Origin: Bradyrhizobium forestalis
Lineage (GTDB): Bacteria > Pseudomonadota > Alphaproteobacteria > Rhizobiales > Xanthobacteraceae
Reading direction: 5' to 3'
Length of the DNA: 64,000 nt
NCBI RefSeq assembly: GCF_002795245.1
Contig: NZ_PGVG01000039.1
Span: forward strand, 1-64,000
Position numbers and translations under genes: made by a program. Below, one piece after another: positions 1 to 8,234 of the stretch. A model generated the notes under the pieces. That model was given only the letters and a program-made list of their open reading frames with translations. It searched no databases and was not told the DNA's origin. Numbering within the stretch: position 1 is the first letter of the stretch; every line of letters starts with the position of its first letter.

Positions 1-46
1 GGTTCCTGCGGGGGCAGGGCGCGGGGGTAGTGGGTTAACCGAGGTC

Positions 47-514
47 ATGGCGCGCTATATCGACGAGATCCTGCAACCGGGCGAGCGGGTGCTGTATTCG
101 ACCAATGCGCACTGGATCTTCTACTTTCCGGCCATTGTGGCCTGGATCGTGGCGCTGGCGCTTTTCATCCTGTCGCGGCAGGCCACGGCCGACGGGCTCG
201 TTTTGCTTTGCCTCGTTGCCGCTGGTCTCGTGGCTCTGGCGGCCTTGTACTGGACCATCAAGGGCTGGTTCCATCGCTTCACCACCGAGACCGACGTCAC
301 CAACCTCAGGGTCGTGCACAAGACCGGTTTCATCAAGCGCCGAACCTTCGAGATGGCGCTGGACAAGGTCGAAAGCGTCGATGTCGACCAGACCATTCTT
401 GGACGTATTCTCAACTACGGCGACGTGACGATTCGCGGCGTCGGCGAGGGGATCGAGACGATCAAGACGATCGCCTCGCCGCTCGCTTTCCGTAGTTCGA
501 TCACCACGCGGTAG
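47..514 (+). CDS. PH domain-containing membrane protein (bPH_2 type)
   Basis: A 155-residue protein with two hydrophobic segments (about residues 23-45 and 49-70) followed by a C-terminal bacterial pleckstrin-homology-like region (about 75-155) containing 'TNLRVVHKTGFIKRRTFEM' and 'DYGDVTI'-like strands (here 'NYGDVTIRG'). Such proteins sit in the inner membrane with the PH fold in the cytoplasm; no catalytic role is known for the family. The ATG start has a weak purine-rich GAGG just upstream. It lies 14 bases before ubiG on the same strand, so the two may be cotranscribed, although I know of no functional link. The family call is firm; the molecular role is unknown. Confidence 0.82.
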   Translation: MARYIDEILQPGERVLYSTNAHWIFYFPAIVAWIVALALFILSRQATADGLVLLCLVAAGLVALAALYWTIKGWFHRFTTETDVTNLRVVHKTGFIKRRTFEMALDKVESVDVDQTILGRILNYGDVTIRGVGEGIETIKTIASPLAFRSSITTR

Positions 515-528
515 GACCGCGCGTAACC

Positions 529-1296
529 ATGAGCATGCAGCAAAATACTTCCCTCTCCGCCCAGCCGGGCTCGACCGTCGACGCCGCCGAGATCGCGAAA
601 TTTTCAAAGCTCTCGGCGGAGTGGTGGGACCCCAAGGGCAAGATGGCGCCGCTGCACCGGATCAACCCGCTGCGGCTCGGCTACATCCGCGACGCCGCCT
701 GCCGCAAGTTCGAGCGCAACGTCCGCAGCCTCAATTGCCTCGGGTCCTTGCGCGTGCTCGACATCGGCTGCGGCGCCGGCCTGCTCTGTGAGCCGTTGTC
801 GCGCCTGGGGGCTCAAGTCATCGGCATCGATCCCTCGGTGAGCAACATCGCCGCGGCGAAGTTGCATGCCGACAAGAGCCATCTGGCGATCGACTATCGC
901 TGCTCCACGGTGGAGGAGATCGACCCGCGCGAGCGCTTCGACATCGTGCTGGCGATGGAGGTGGTCGAGCACGTCACCGACGTCGGCGTCTTCCTGAAGC
1001 GCTGCGCCTCGATGCTGAAGCCGAACGGCCTGATGGTGGTCTCGACGCTGAACCGCAACTGGAAGAGCTTCGCCCTCGCCATCGTCGGTGCCGAATACGT
1101 GCTGCGCTGGCTGCCGCGCGGCACCCACGAATGGAACAAGTTCGTCACCCCCGACGAGTTGACCAAGTATCTGCTCGACAACCGCCTCGTCATCACCGAG
1201 CAGACCGGCGTCGTCTACTCACCCTTCGCCGACAAATGGTCGCTCTCGTCAGATATGGACGTGAACTACATGGTGGTGGCGGAAGCGATGGTGTGA
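529..1296 (+). CDS. ubiG: Ubiquinone biosynthesis O-methyltransferase UbiG
   Basis: A 255-residue class I AdoMet-dependent methyltransferase that carries out both O-methylation steps of ubiquinone synthesis (3-demethylubiquinone to ubiquinone and the earlier polyprenyl-dihydroxybenzene step). Seen in the sequence: the UbiG N-terminal signature 'WWDPKGKMAPLHRINP' at about residues 32-47, motif I 'VLDIGCGAGLL' at about 76-86, the acidic end of the next strand 'GIDPS', and 'EVVEHV' further on. Length matches the family (about 240-255). The start at 529 gives the usual short N-terminus; another ATG two codons later is also possible. Membrane-associated biosynthesis complex in the cell is expected from family knowledge. 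Confidence 0.95.
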   Translation: MSMQQNTSLSAQPGSTVDAAEIAKFSKLSAEWWDPKGKMAPLHRINPLRLGYIRDAACRKFERNVRSLNCLGSLRVLDIGCGAGLLCEPLSRLGAQVIGIDPSVSNIAAAKLHADKSHLAIDYRCSTVEEIDPRERFDIVLAMEVVEHVTDVGVFLKRCASMLKPNGLMVVSTLNRNWKSFALAIVGAEYVLRWLPRGTHEWNKFVTPDELTKYLLDNRLVITEQTGVVYSPFADKWSLSSDMDVNYMVVAEAMV

Positions 1297-1332
1297 GGGG
1301 GCGGATATGGCACGAGCCGTTCCTCCAAGAAC

Positions 1333-1467
1333 GCTGTCGTCCCTGCGAACGCAGGGACCCATACCGCGGAATCTATCGGTGGCGAAGGGTGTTGGATGCG
1401 CGGGTTGACGGTCTTCGCATAACTGCTCCCTGGGGTTATGGGTCCCTGCGTTCGTAGGGACGACAGC
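1333..1467. repeat. Palindromic intergenic element, family A
   Basis: The outer arms read GTCGTCCCTGCGAACGCAGG at the left and its inverse, with one mismatch, at the right, about 28 bases each, around a 79-base centre. The same arms recur at 13912, 31347, 41289 and 44454. The whole 281-base gap between ubiG and the next gene is mostly this element; no coding capacity is evident. Confidence 0.85.
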
Positions 1468-1577
1468 GGAGTTTGTTGCGAGAGCATCGCACCCATGACA
1501 TCCGCGTGATTGACCTCCTCCGTCGGCAGCGGCAGGTTGGCTGCAATCTTCAGCCCTCGCTTCCCAATCCACTCCCC

Positions 1578-2477
1578 ATGTTCACCATCGCCAGCCTCTG
1601 GATTCCCTTCACCATCATTGCTGCGCTCGGCCAAGTCGTGCGCAATGCGATGCAGCGGTCGTTGACGAAGCCGCTGGGGACCTGGGGCGCGACCAATATC
1701 CGCTTCCTGTTCGGCTTTCCATTCTCGCTGCTGTTCTTGGGGCTGGTGCTGCTCGCGACCGGCGATCATCTCAGCATGCCGCCGACTGTGTTCTGGCCGT
1801 GGCTGCTATTGGGCGCGCTCAGCCAGATCGTCGCCACGGGCCTGATGCTGCTTGCGATGAACGACCGCTCGTTCGTGGTGACGACGGCTTACCTGAAGAC
1901 CGAGGCGATTCAGACCGCGATCTTCGGCTTCGTCTTCCTCGGCGATCACCTGACCTGGCTGAAGGTGCTTGCGATCGTGATCGCCACCATCGGCGTCGTC
2001 ATCACTGCACTCCGGCCGGGCGGCGAGAAGAGCTTTGCGGAATTGAAGCCGACCATCACCGGTCTCGTCGCCGCGGCGGCCTTCGCGCTCTCTGCGGTGG
2101 GATTCCGCGGCGCCATCATCAATGTGCCCGGCGTATCCTTCGTGACCTCAGCATCGTTCACGCTGGTGCTCGGCCTGTTCGTGCAGACGCTGGTGCTGAC
2201 CATCTACCTGCTCTGGCGCGCGCCAGACGTGTTGCGAGGAATCCTCGGACTGTGGCGGCCGTCGATGCTCGCGGGCTTCACCGGCGCCTTCGCCTCGCAG
2301 TTCTGGTTCCTTGCGTTCGCGCTGACGGCGGCGGCCAATGTCCGCACGCTGGCCCTGATCGAGGTGCTGTTCGCGCAAGCCGTCGCCTACTACTCGTTCA
2401 AGCAGCCGATCGCGCCGCGCGAGCTTGCAGGCATTGCGCTGATCGTGGTCGGCGTGGCGGTGCTGGTGGGGGCCTAG
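1578..2477 (+). CDS. EamA/DMT-family membrane transporter
   Basis: A protein of 299 residues with about ten hydrophobic segments and the two-fold EamA repeat layout: first half to about residue 145, second starting near 'ITGLVAAAAFALSAVGFRGA'. Proteins of the drug/metabolite transporter superfamily export or exchange small metabolites across the inner membrane; the substrate cannot be read from sequence. I chose the ATG at 1578 because the upstream in-frame extension (from 1473) lies in the palindromic repeat and is charged and non-hydrophobic. The stop overlaps that of the convergent DUF1178 gene inside a shared CTAG. Confidence 0.85.
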   Translation: MFTIASLWIPFTIIAALGQVVRNAMQRSLTKPLGTWGATNIRFLFGFPFSLLFLGLVLLATGDHLSMPPTVFWPWLLLGALSQIVATGLMLLAMNDRSFVVTTAYLKTEAIQTAIFGFVFLGDHLTWLKVLAIVIATIGVVITALRPGGEKSFAELKPTITGLVAAAAFALSAVGFRGAIINVPGVSFVTSASFTLVLGLFVQTLVLTIYLLWRAPDVLRGILGLWRPSMLAGFTGAFASQFWFLAFALTAAANVRTLALIEVLFAQAVAYYSFKQPIAPRELAGIALIVVGVAVLVGA

Positions 2478-2956
2478 TTCCGGTCTTCCGGCAGCGTCGG
2501 CAGCGGCGAGACCTCGATGCCTTCGTCGATCAGCGATTTCGCCTCTTCCGGCGAGGCCTCGCCGTAGATCGGACGGTGCTCCTTGTCGCCGTAGTGCATG
2601 GCGCGGGCTTCGTTGGGAAAACGGTCGCCGACATTGTCGGCGTTCTTGACGATGTGATCGCGCAATTCCTTCAGCTTGGCGCGCAGCTCGCGCTCCTGCG
2701 CCATCAGCAGCGAGGTCGGTCCGGACGGCGCAGTCTCGGGCGCAGACGTGGCGGTCGCTGTGGGCTCCGGCGGCGGCGTCGCGCGCCCCTTCTTGCCGAC
2801 GATGCGCGGCGCCATGATCGCCTTGTCGACCTTGGCCGAGCCGCAGATCGGGCAGGTCACGAGCTTGCGCTTCACCTGCGAATCATAGGCCGACGAACTC
2901 TGAAACCAGCTCTCGAAGGCGTGGTTGCGGTCGCAGTGCAGTGCGTAGCGGATCAT
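2474..2956 (-). CDS. DUF1178 family zinc-ribbon protein
   Basis: A 160-residue protein beginning 'MIRYALHCDRNHAFE', typical of the DUF1178 family. Cys8, His12, and the CPIC pair Cys35/Cys38 look like a zinc-ribbon site. The middle is a low-complexity Pro/Ala/Thr linker (about 60-80) and the C-terminal half contains 'GDRFPNEARAMHYGD', conserved in the family. Function is unknown. The ATG overlaps the stop of the upstream nitrilase-type gene by four bases (ATGA), so it is the third gene of a tightly coupled grxC / amidase / DUF1178 unit, which is its best functional clue: possibly thiol or metal homeostasis (inference). Confidence 0.88.
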   Translation of the reverse strand: MIRYALHCDRNHAFESWFQSSSAYDSQVKRKLVTCPICGSAKVDKAIMAPRIVGKKGRATPPPEPTATATSAPETAPSGPTSLLMAQERELRAKLKELRDHIVKNADNVGDRFPNEARAMHYGDKEHRPIYGEASPEEAKSLIDEGIEVSPLPTLPEDRN

Positions 2957-3831
2957 GCTGATCCCCGCACGAGGTGCAAATGGTCCGGTCCTGCCTTGGG
3001 ATCGGAGACGCCGAAACGGCGGCCGTGCTGGAGCGAGGGAATCGCACGGCGCGCCGTCTCAACCTTGGCCGGGTCAATCTTGGCCATGATGATGCCGGGC
3101 TCAACATCGCCCTCAGCGAGGATCTCGCCCCAGGGATCGATGATCAGCGAGTGGCCATAGGTCTCGCGCTTGTTCTCGTGCAGGCCGGCCTGGGCTGCTG
3201 CGAAGACGAAGCAGCCGGTCTCGATCGCGCGTGCACGCAGCAGCACGTGCCAATGCGCTTCCCCGGTCTTGCGGGTGAAGGCCGACGGCACCGTGATGAA
3301 AGAGGCGCCGCTCTCGGCGAGCGCACGGTACAGCGCCGGGAAGCGTACGTCGTAGCAGATCGTTAAGCCCACGCGGCCCCAGGGCAGATCCGAGATCACG
3401 GCGGTCTCGCCCGGCTGGTAATTGGCGGATTCGCGATAGCTCTCGCCGTCCGGCAGCTCGATGTCGAACATGTGGATCTTGTCGTAGCTCGCGAGCACAT
3501 TGCCCTCGGGCCCGATCAGGAAGGAGCGGTTGACCGCCTTCTCCGGCGAGAAGCGCAGCGCCAGCGAGCCGACGTGGAGGTGAATCTTCAGCTCCGCCGC
3601 GAGCGCCCGGTAGGCCGTCAGCGAGGTGTCGTCCTCTTCGCTCTGCAGATGCTCGAACAATGCCTTGCGGTTCAGCTGCATCATGTTGCTGACTTCGGGC
3701 GTCTGCACGTAGTCGGCGCCATTGGCCGCAGCCTGCCGGATCAGCCGCGTTGCCTGTTCGAGGCTCGGGCCGGGCATCAGGCCGGTGCGCATTTGCACCA
3801 TGGCGGCGGTGAAGGTGCGATTCTCGCTCAT
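2953..3831 (-). CDS. Carbon-nitrogen hydrolase, Nit1/Nit2-like (deaminated glutathione amidase type)
   Basis: A cytoplasmic amidase of 292 residues in the nitrilase superfamily. The catalytic triad is visible: Glu46 in 'TPEVSNM', Lys118 in 'YDKIHMFD', and Cys159 in 'LTICYDVRFPALYR'. The 'IHMFDIELPDG' and 'CYDVRFPALYR' signatures match the Nit1/NitA branch, whose members hydrolyse deaminated glutathione (metabolite repair). The GrxC gene immediately upstream, a glutathione-dependent enzyme, agrees with this. The start at 3831 is set by the ATGA overlap with the grxC stop, and its own stop overlaps the DUF1178 start the same way. The exact substrate within the superfamily is inferred. Confidence 0.9.
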   Translation of the reverse strand: MSENRTFTAAMVQMRTGLMPGPSLEQATRLIRQAAANGADYVQTPEVSNMMQLNRKALFEHLQSEEDDTSLTAYRALAAELKIHLHVGSLALRFSPEKAVNRSFLIGPEGNVLASYDKIHMFDIELPDGESYRESANYQPGETAVISDLPWGRVGLTICYDVRFPALYRALAESGASFITVPSAFTRKTGEAHWHVLLRARAIETGCFVFAAAQAGLHENKRETYGHSLIIDPWGEILAEGDVEPGIIMAKIDPAKVETARRAIPSLQHGRRFGVSDPKAGPDHLHLVRGSA

Positions 3832-4103
3832 GACACTGCCTTGATGCTTTCGAGCATGCCGTCGAGCTTGCCGTCGCGATCGAGCGCATAGAGCTCGTCG
3901 CAGCCGCCGACATGGGTGCCGCCGATCCAGATCTGCGGGAACGTCGAGCCTTGGCCGGCGCGGCCGTACATGTCCTGGCGCCAGGACGGGTTCTTGGCGA
4001 TATCGAATTCGGTGAAGGTCGCCTTCTTCCGGGTCAGCAGCGACTTGGCGGCGGAACAATAGCCGCAGCCCGGCCGGGTGTAGATCTCGACAGCAGCAGT
4101 CAT
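3828..4103 (-). CDS. grxC: Glutaredoxin 3 (GrxC)
   Basis: A small dithiol glutaredoxin (91 residues from the chosen start) that reduces disulphides or protein-glutathione adducts using glutathione. Visible: active site 'RPGCGYCSAAK' with Cys13 and Cys16 (CGYC rather than the commoner CPYC), the cis-proline motif 'STFPQIWIGG', and the glutathione-binding 'GGCDEL'. I prefer the internal ATG at 4103 because the enzyme fold starts directly after it ('MTAAVEIYTRPGC'); an upstream ATG at 4121 would add six residues. First gene of the coupled operon with the Nit-type amidase. Confidence 0.93.
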   Translation of the reverse strand: MTAAVEIYTRPGCGYCSAAKSLLTRKKATFTEFDIAKNPSWRQDMYGRAGQGSTFPQIWIGGTHVGGCDELYALDRDGKLDGMLESIKAVS

Positions 4104-4150
4104 CTCGTCTGGCGCTCTCATGTCATGAATTCATTGAATTATATGGGACT

Positions 4151-4948
4151 TCACCTGATCTCCACAACCCGGGCGAACACCAGCACGTCGACCTGGGCTG
4201 CCTTGGCGCGCAGCAGGGCGCGCGCGCAGGCATCCAATGTCGCACCTGAGGTCAGCACGTCGTCAATCAGGACGACGCGGCGGCCCTGGACCTCGGCTTG
4301 ACGGTCGGGAGATACCTGGAATGCGCCCTGCACATTGGTGGCGCGCTGGGCCCGCGACAGGCCGATCTGCTGCTCGGTGGCACGGACCCGCCGCAGCACG
4401 TCGCCCCGCGCCCGGACCCCGCTCTGCCGTTCGATGATGCGCGCCAGCGCTCCGGACTGGTTGTAGCGGCGCCGCCAGGCCCGCCGCCATTGCAGGGGCA
4501 CCGGCACCAGCATGTCGGCACCCGTCAGCAGCTCGCCGCCGGCGCGCGCCATCCAGCGGCCCATGGCCGGCGCCAGATCGGTGCGGTCCTGGTACTTCAG
4601 CGCATGGACCAGCGTGCGCGCCACATCGTCGTAACGTACCGCTGCGCGGGCGCGCTGGTAGGCCGGCGGGCTCGCGATCGCCTCCATCGACAGCATGTCG
4701 GGGCCGGGGTCATAAACGAAGGGGATGCCGAGCCGCGGGCAGTAGGGCCGTTCAATGAACGACAGCCGCGCCCAGCACGAAGCGCAAACGCCCTCGCCGT
4801 CCACCGGCTCGTGACAGGATACGCACTGTGTCGGCAGTGCGATGTCGAGCGCGAGCCGTGCTGCGCGCGACAGCACGCGGCGGCCAGCCGTCCACGCGGC
4901 CCGCAGCGGTGCGGCGATGGAACGGGTGGGGGCAGTGTCGGCTTCCAT
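4151..4948 (-). CDS. ComF family phosphoribosyltransferase-like protein
   Basis: A 265-residue ComF/GntX-type protein. N-terminal zinc finger with Cys42, Cys45, Cys55 and Cys58 ('CVSCHEPVDGEGVCASC'); C-terminal phosphoribosyltransferase fold with the 5-phosphoribosyl-pyrophosphate loop 'RRVVLIDDVLTSGATLDAC' at about residues 223-241 and the 'RRRYNQSGALAR' helix typical of the family. Members act in DNA uptake in competent bacteria, but in alphaproteobacteria the role is not established. It is 48 bases upstream of grxC on the same strand and could share its transcript. The family call is firm; a role in competence is not implied. Confidence 0.9.
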   Translation of the reverse strand: MEADTAPTRSIAAPLRAAWTAGRRVLSRAARLALDIALPTQCVSCHEPVDGEGVCASCWARLSFIERPYCPRLGIPFVYDPGPDMLSMEAIASPPAYQRARAAVRYDDVARTLVHALKYQDRTDLAPAMGRWMARAGGELLTGADMLVPVPLQWRRAWRRRYNQSGALARIIERQSGVRARGDVLRRVRATEQQIGLSRAQRATNVQGAFQVSPDRQAEVQGRRVVLIDDVLTSGATLDACARALLRAKAAQVDVLVFARVVEIR

Positions 4949-4990
4949 GAGAAGAGGCTAGCGTTCAGTGCTTATCGGCTCAAGCCGCAA

Positions 4991-5127
4991 CTCTCGTGCC
5001 CCGGACGCAGCGCGCCGCGTAGCGGTTCGCTGCTGAGCCGGGGCCCAGAGAGCCGCATGCGCAGATGCCTGGGTCCCGGCTCTGCGCAGCAGCGCAAGAG
5101 CGCTGCAGCGCGTCCGGGACACGAGAG
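4991..5127. repeat. Palindromic intergenic element, family C
   Basis: Outer arms CTCTCGTGCCCCGGACGCAG and, inverted at the right, GTCCGGGACACGAGAG; the inner part carries GAGCCGGGGCCCA and its near-inverse TGGGTCCCGGCTC. Related copies are at 6018, 24282 and 25586. It fills the gap between comF and the methyltransferase gene and may extend into the weakly supported upstream start region of the latter. Confidence 0.82.
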
Positions 5128-5165
5128 TGATTGCCATGGCCGGCATGATCGGCGTAACCAGCGGC

Positions 5166-6014
5166 ATGGCCCAGAACCCACAAACCCCGCCCGCCTTGTT
5201 CGATCGTGCCTTGCTGCGCGCACGGCAGCGGCGTGCGCAGGCGCAAGGTGCCGTGAGCTTCCTGCTCGATCGGGTCGCCGAGGACATGTCAGACCGGCTG
5301 GCCGCAGTGATGCGTGAGTTTCACGCGCCGGCTGATCTCTGGACGCCCGGCGAAGGTCTCAACATCCTACACGCGCGGCTTCCATCGATCGCGCGCATCG
5401 CGATTGATGCGGCCGGCGCGGAAAAATTGCCTGTCGCGCCTGAGAGCCTCGACCTCGTCGTCTCGGCGCTGGCGCTGCAATTCGTCAACGATCTGCCGGG
5501 CGTGTTGGCGCAGATCCGCCGGGCACTGAAGCCGGACGGGCTGCTGCTCGCCGCGATGATCGGCGGCGACAGCCTGACCGAGCTGCGGCAGGCCTTTGCA
5601 GCAGCGGAAGCCGAATGCGAGGGCGGCGTGTCGCCGCGCGTGGCGCCGGTCGCCGATTTGCGCGACATCGGCGCGCTGTTGCAACGGGCCGGCTTCGCGC
5701 TGCCGGTGACCGACGTCGACCGCGTCGTGGTGCGCTATGGCAACGCGTTCGCGTTGATGCAGGATCTCCGCCGCATGGGCGCGACCAATGTGCTGATCGA
5801 GCGGCGGCGCACGCCGACGCGCCGCGCGACGCTGCTGCGGATGGCTGAAATCTATGCCGAGCGCTTTGCCGATGCCGACGGTCGCATCCGTGCGACCTTC
5901 GACATTATCTGGCTCTCCGGCTGGGCGCCGCATGCGAGCCAGCAGCAGCCGCTGAAGCCAGGGTCGGCCAAGGCGAGCCTGGCGGAGGCGGTGAAGAAGG
6001 CGGGGAAGGAGTAG
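5166..6014 (+). CDS. NDUFAF5/BioC-like methyltransferase-domain protein
   Basis: A 282-residue protein from the chosen ATG at 5166 ('MAQNPQTPPALFDRALLRAR'), the start usual for alphaproteobacterial NDUFAF5-type proteins. In mitochondria NDUFAF5 hydroxylates an arginine of complex I subunit NDUFS7 during assembly; the bacterial relatives are annotated as AdoMet-dependent methyltransferases. Post-motif elements are clear: 'SLDLVVSALALQFVNDLP' (about 92-109) and 'RRALKPDGLLLAAMIGGDS' (about 117-135). However the canonical glycine-rich AdoMet loop expected before residue 75 is not recognisable ('DLWTPGEGLNILHARL'). Two upstream ATGs (5127, 5136 region) lie in or next to the palindromic repeat and are less likely. 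Confidence 0.8.
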   Translation: MAQNPQTPPALFDRALLRARQRRAQAQGAVSFLLDRVAEDMSDRLAAVMREFHAPADLWTPGEGLNILHARLPSIARIAIDAAGAEKLPVAPESLDLVVSALALQFVNDLPGVLAQIRRALKPDGLLLAAMIGGDSLTELRQAFAAAEAECEGGVSPRVAPVADLRDIGALLQRAGFALPVTDVDRVVVRYGNAFALMQDLRRMGATNVLIERRRTPTRRATLLRMAEIYAERFADADGRIRATFDIIWLSGWAPHASQQQPLKPGSAKASLAEAVKKAGKE

Positions 6015-6017
6015 TCT

Positions 6018-6144
6018 GTGTCCCGGACGCGCTGCAGCGTTCTTACGCTGCTGCGCTGAGCCGGGACCCAGTCTGCCGCTAGCGTGGGCCCCGGCTCAGC
6101 GGCGCACCGCTGAAGAAGCGCTGCGCCGCGTCCGGGGCAAGGCA
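6018..6144. repeat. Palindromic intergenic element, family C
   Basis: Starts GTGTCCCGGACGCGCTGCAG, ends in the inverse (GCGCCGCGTCCGGGGCA), with internal GCTGAGCCGGGACCCA facing GGGCCCCGGCTCAGC. It sits between the convergent methyltransferase and mutT stops and could act as a bidirectional terminator. Confidence 0.8.
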
Positions 6145-6147
6145 TCG

Positions 6148-6558
6148 TCACATCAGCAGATCGATCAAATGCGGGATCAGCGGAATGTCCGCGGGCGGCA
6201 TCGGATAGTCGCGCAGCTTGTTGGCGCGGACCCAGGCGAGGCTCTGGCCCTCGCGCGGCGTGACCAGGCCTTCCCAGCGCCGGCAGATGTAGAGCGGCAT
6301 CAGCAGGTGAAAGGTCTCGTAACCGTAGCTGGCGAAGGTCAGCGGCGCGAGGCACGGCTCGGCGACGGTGATGCCGAGCTCCTCGTGGAGCTCGCGGATC
6401 AGGCTCTGCTCCGGCCGCTCGCCCATTTCGAGCTTGCCGCCCGGGAATTCCCACAGGCCCGCCAGCGCCTTGCCCTCGGGGCGCTGCGCGATCAGGACGC
6501 GCTTGTCGGCGTCGACCAGCGCGCAGGCCACCACCAGTGTCAGTTTGAGATCGGCCAT
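6148..6558 (-). CDS. mutT: (Deoxy)nucleoside triphosphate pyrophosphohydrolase MutT
   Basis: A 136-residue Nudix hydrolase that removes oxidised nucleotides such as 8-oxo-dGTP. The Nudix box is complete: Gly41-x5-Glu47-x7-Arg55-Glu56-x2-Glu59-Glu60-x-Gly62, within 'GGKLEMGERPEQSLIREL' and following residues. 'KALAGLWEFPGGK' just before it is characteristic of MutT proper, and the protein length is right. The ATG at 6558 gives the normal N-terminus 'MADLKLTLVVACALVD'; longer upstream reading is antisense to the intergenic promoter region. It is divergent from the TadG-like gene, with 138 bases between starts. Confidence 0.92.
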   Translation of the reverse strand: MADLKLTLVVACALVDADKRVLIAQRPEGKALAGLWEFPGGKLEMGERPEQSLIRELHEELGITVAEPCLAPLTFASYGYETFHLLMPLYICRRWEGLVTPREGQSLAWVRANKLRDYPMPPADIPLIPHLIDLLM

Positions 6559-6696
6559 GCGTGTCTGTCGCTCGCTGAAGATCGTGCGCAACGGTTTGTT
6601 AACCCCGTTGTCGCCAGTGTTTCTACGGTCTCCATAAGTCATATTTAATCCGCGGTTCCTAGAGTGGGAACTCCTTAAACCACTCCAGGCCGATCC

Positions 6697-8022
6697 ATGC
6701 GCGCTGCGTTTTCCATCATTCTCCGCCGCTTCGTCCACGACCGGCGTGGCAATATCGCGGTGATTTTCGCACTCGCCTGCGTCCCCCTGATCAGCGCGAT
6801 CGGTTGCGCCATCGATTATTCGCGCGCGACGCTGACCCGGTCCAAGCTTCAGGCTGCGGCCGATGCCGCCAGTGTCGGCTCGATCGCCAAGGCTTCGCCG
6901 GCCTTCAAGGCCGCCGGCAACATGACTGCGGACGGCTCGATTTCGGTCGGCGTCACAGATGCCGAGAACATCTTCAATGCCAACCGCGCCAATCTGACCG
7001 GTTACACGCTGACCAGCCTCGCGCCGACCGTGGTCAAGTCCGGCTCGACCGTCACCTCGACGGTTTCGTTCACCGCAACCATGAACACCATGTTTCTCGG
7101 CCTGATCGGCAAGTCCGCGCTGACGTTGAGTGGCACGTCGAAGGCGACGGCCAGCATGCCGCTCTATATCGACTTCTATCTGCTGCTCGACAATTCGCCG
7201 TCGATGGGCGTCGGTGCGACGCCGACCGACGTGCAGACCATGGTCAACAACACCTCGGACAAGTGCGCTTTCGCCTGCCACGATCTCAAGAACACGAACA
7301 ACTACTACGACCTTGCCAAGAAGCTCGGCGTGACGACGCGGATCGACGTGCTTCGGAGCGCGACGGCGTCGCTGATGGAGACCGCGAGCCTGACTGAAAC
7401 CTATTCAAACCAGTTCAGAATGGCGATCTATGATTTCGGCGGCTCCGCAAGCACGCTCGGCCTGCGCAGTCTGTTCTCGTTGTCGGCCTCTCTCTCCAGC
7501 GCCAAGACGGCGGCCGGCAAGATCGACCTGATGTCGGTGAACGGGCAGAACGAGAATAACGATCAGGACACGGCATTCACCGCGGTAATTCCTGCGATCG
7601 ACAAGGAGATCAGTTCACCCGGAGGCGGCACGTCGTCCAGTCCGCTCAAATATCTATTCTTCGTGTCCGATGGGGTCGCTGACGAGAGCAACACCGGATG
7701 CCTGAAACCGCTCTCGGGCACCACGCGTTGCCAGTCGCCGCTCAACCCTGCGCTTTGCAAGAAGATAACGGATCGGGGCGTCAAGATCGCCGTGCTGTAC
7801 ACGACGTACCTCGCACTGCCCACCAACGCCTGGTACATGAAATGGATCGATCCGTTCAATAAAGGTCCGTATGGACCTTCGCCGAACAGCGAGATCGCAA
7901 AGAACATGCAGAGCTGCGCTTCGCCCGGGCTGTATTTCGAGGTCAGTCCGACGCAAGGCATCGCGGACGCCATGAACGCGCTGTTCAGGAAGGCGGTCGC
8001 CGACGCGCGCATCTCGGGGTGA
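6697..8022 (+). CDS. TadG-like pilus-assembly / vWA domain protein
   Basis: A 441-residue protein with a TadE/TadG-like N-terminus: 'DRRGNIAVIFALACVPLISA' (about 15-34) forming one membrane anchor, followed by 'AIDYSRATLTRSKLQAAADA', typical of Flp-pilus minor pseudopilins. A von Willebrand factor A domain begins at about residue 157 with a MIDAS site 'LLDNSPSM' (Asp165, Ser167, Ser169) and 'FFVSDGVADES' near residue 325. Four cysteines in the C-terminal part could form disulphides outside the cell. No other tad/cpa genes are nearby, so this is an orphan; a role in surface adhesion or pilus assembly is family-based inference. Confidence 0.85.
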   Translation: MRAAFSIILRRFVHDRRGNIAVIFALACVPLISAIGCAIDYSRATLTRSKLQAAADAASVGSIAKASPAFKAAGNMTADGSISVGVTDAENIFNANRANLTGYTLTSLAPTVVKSGSTVTSTVSFTATMNTMFLGLIGKSALTLSGTSKATASMPLYIDFYLLLDNSPSMGVGATPTDVQTMVNNTSDKCAFACHDLKNTNNYYDLAKKLGVTTRIDVLRSATASLMETASLTETYSNQFRMAIYDFGGSASTLGLRSLFSLSASLSSAKTAAGKIDLMSVNGQNENNDQDTAFTAVIPAIDKEISSPGGGTSSSPLKYLFFVSDGVADESNTGCLKPLSGTTRCQSPLNPALCKKITDRGVKIAVLYTTYLALPTNAWYMKWIDPFNKGPYGPSPNSEIAKNMQSCASPGLYFEVSPTQGIADAMNALFRKAVADARISG

Positions 8023-8039
8023 GCTGGTAACGACCTTCG

Positions 8040-8160
8040 TTCCCCGTCACCCTGAGGTGGCCGCTTCTTCAGCGGCCCTCGAAGGGCGACGGCCCGGCTC
8101 GTTCCGCGCGGTGGCAGCGGTGGCCGTGCATCCTTCGAGGCTCGCCCCGCGTCGCATTTG
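8040..8160. repeat. Palindromic intergenic element, family D (degenerate copy)
   Basis: Contains CACCCTGAGGTGGCCGCTTC, AGCGGCCCTCGAAGGGCGAC and, further on, CATCCTTCGAGGCTCGCC, the building blocks of the CCTCATCCTGAGG/TCTCGAAGGA family seen also at 36231 and 48500. It occupies most of the 212-base gap between the convergent TadG-like and argJ genes. Confidence 0.65.
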
Positions 8161-8234
8161 CGCCACGTGTCTCGCGCCTCCAGCGACAATGGCTTCGCCA
8201 TTGCGCGGGGATGGCGGGGAGGGAGTAGCAAAAG

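Noticed and set aside
1..46. 3' end of an upstream gene in the first 46 bases
   Set aside because: A TAG is present but the stretch is too short to support any reading frame.
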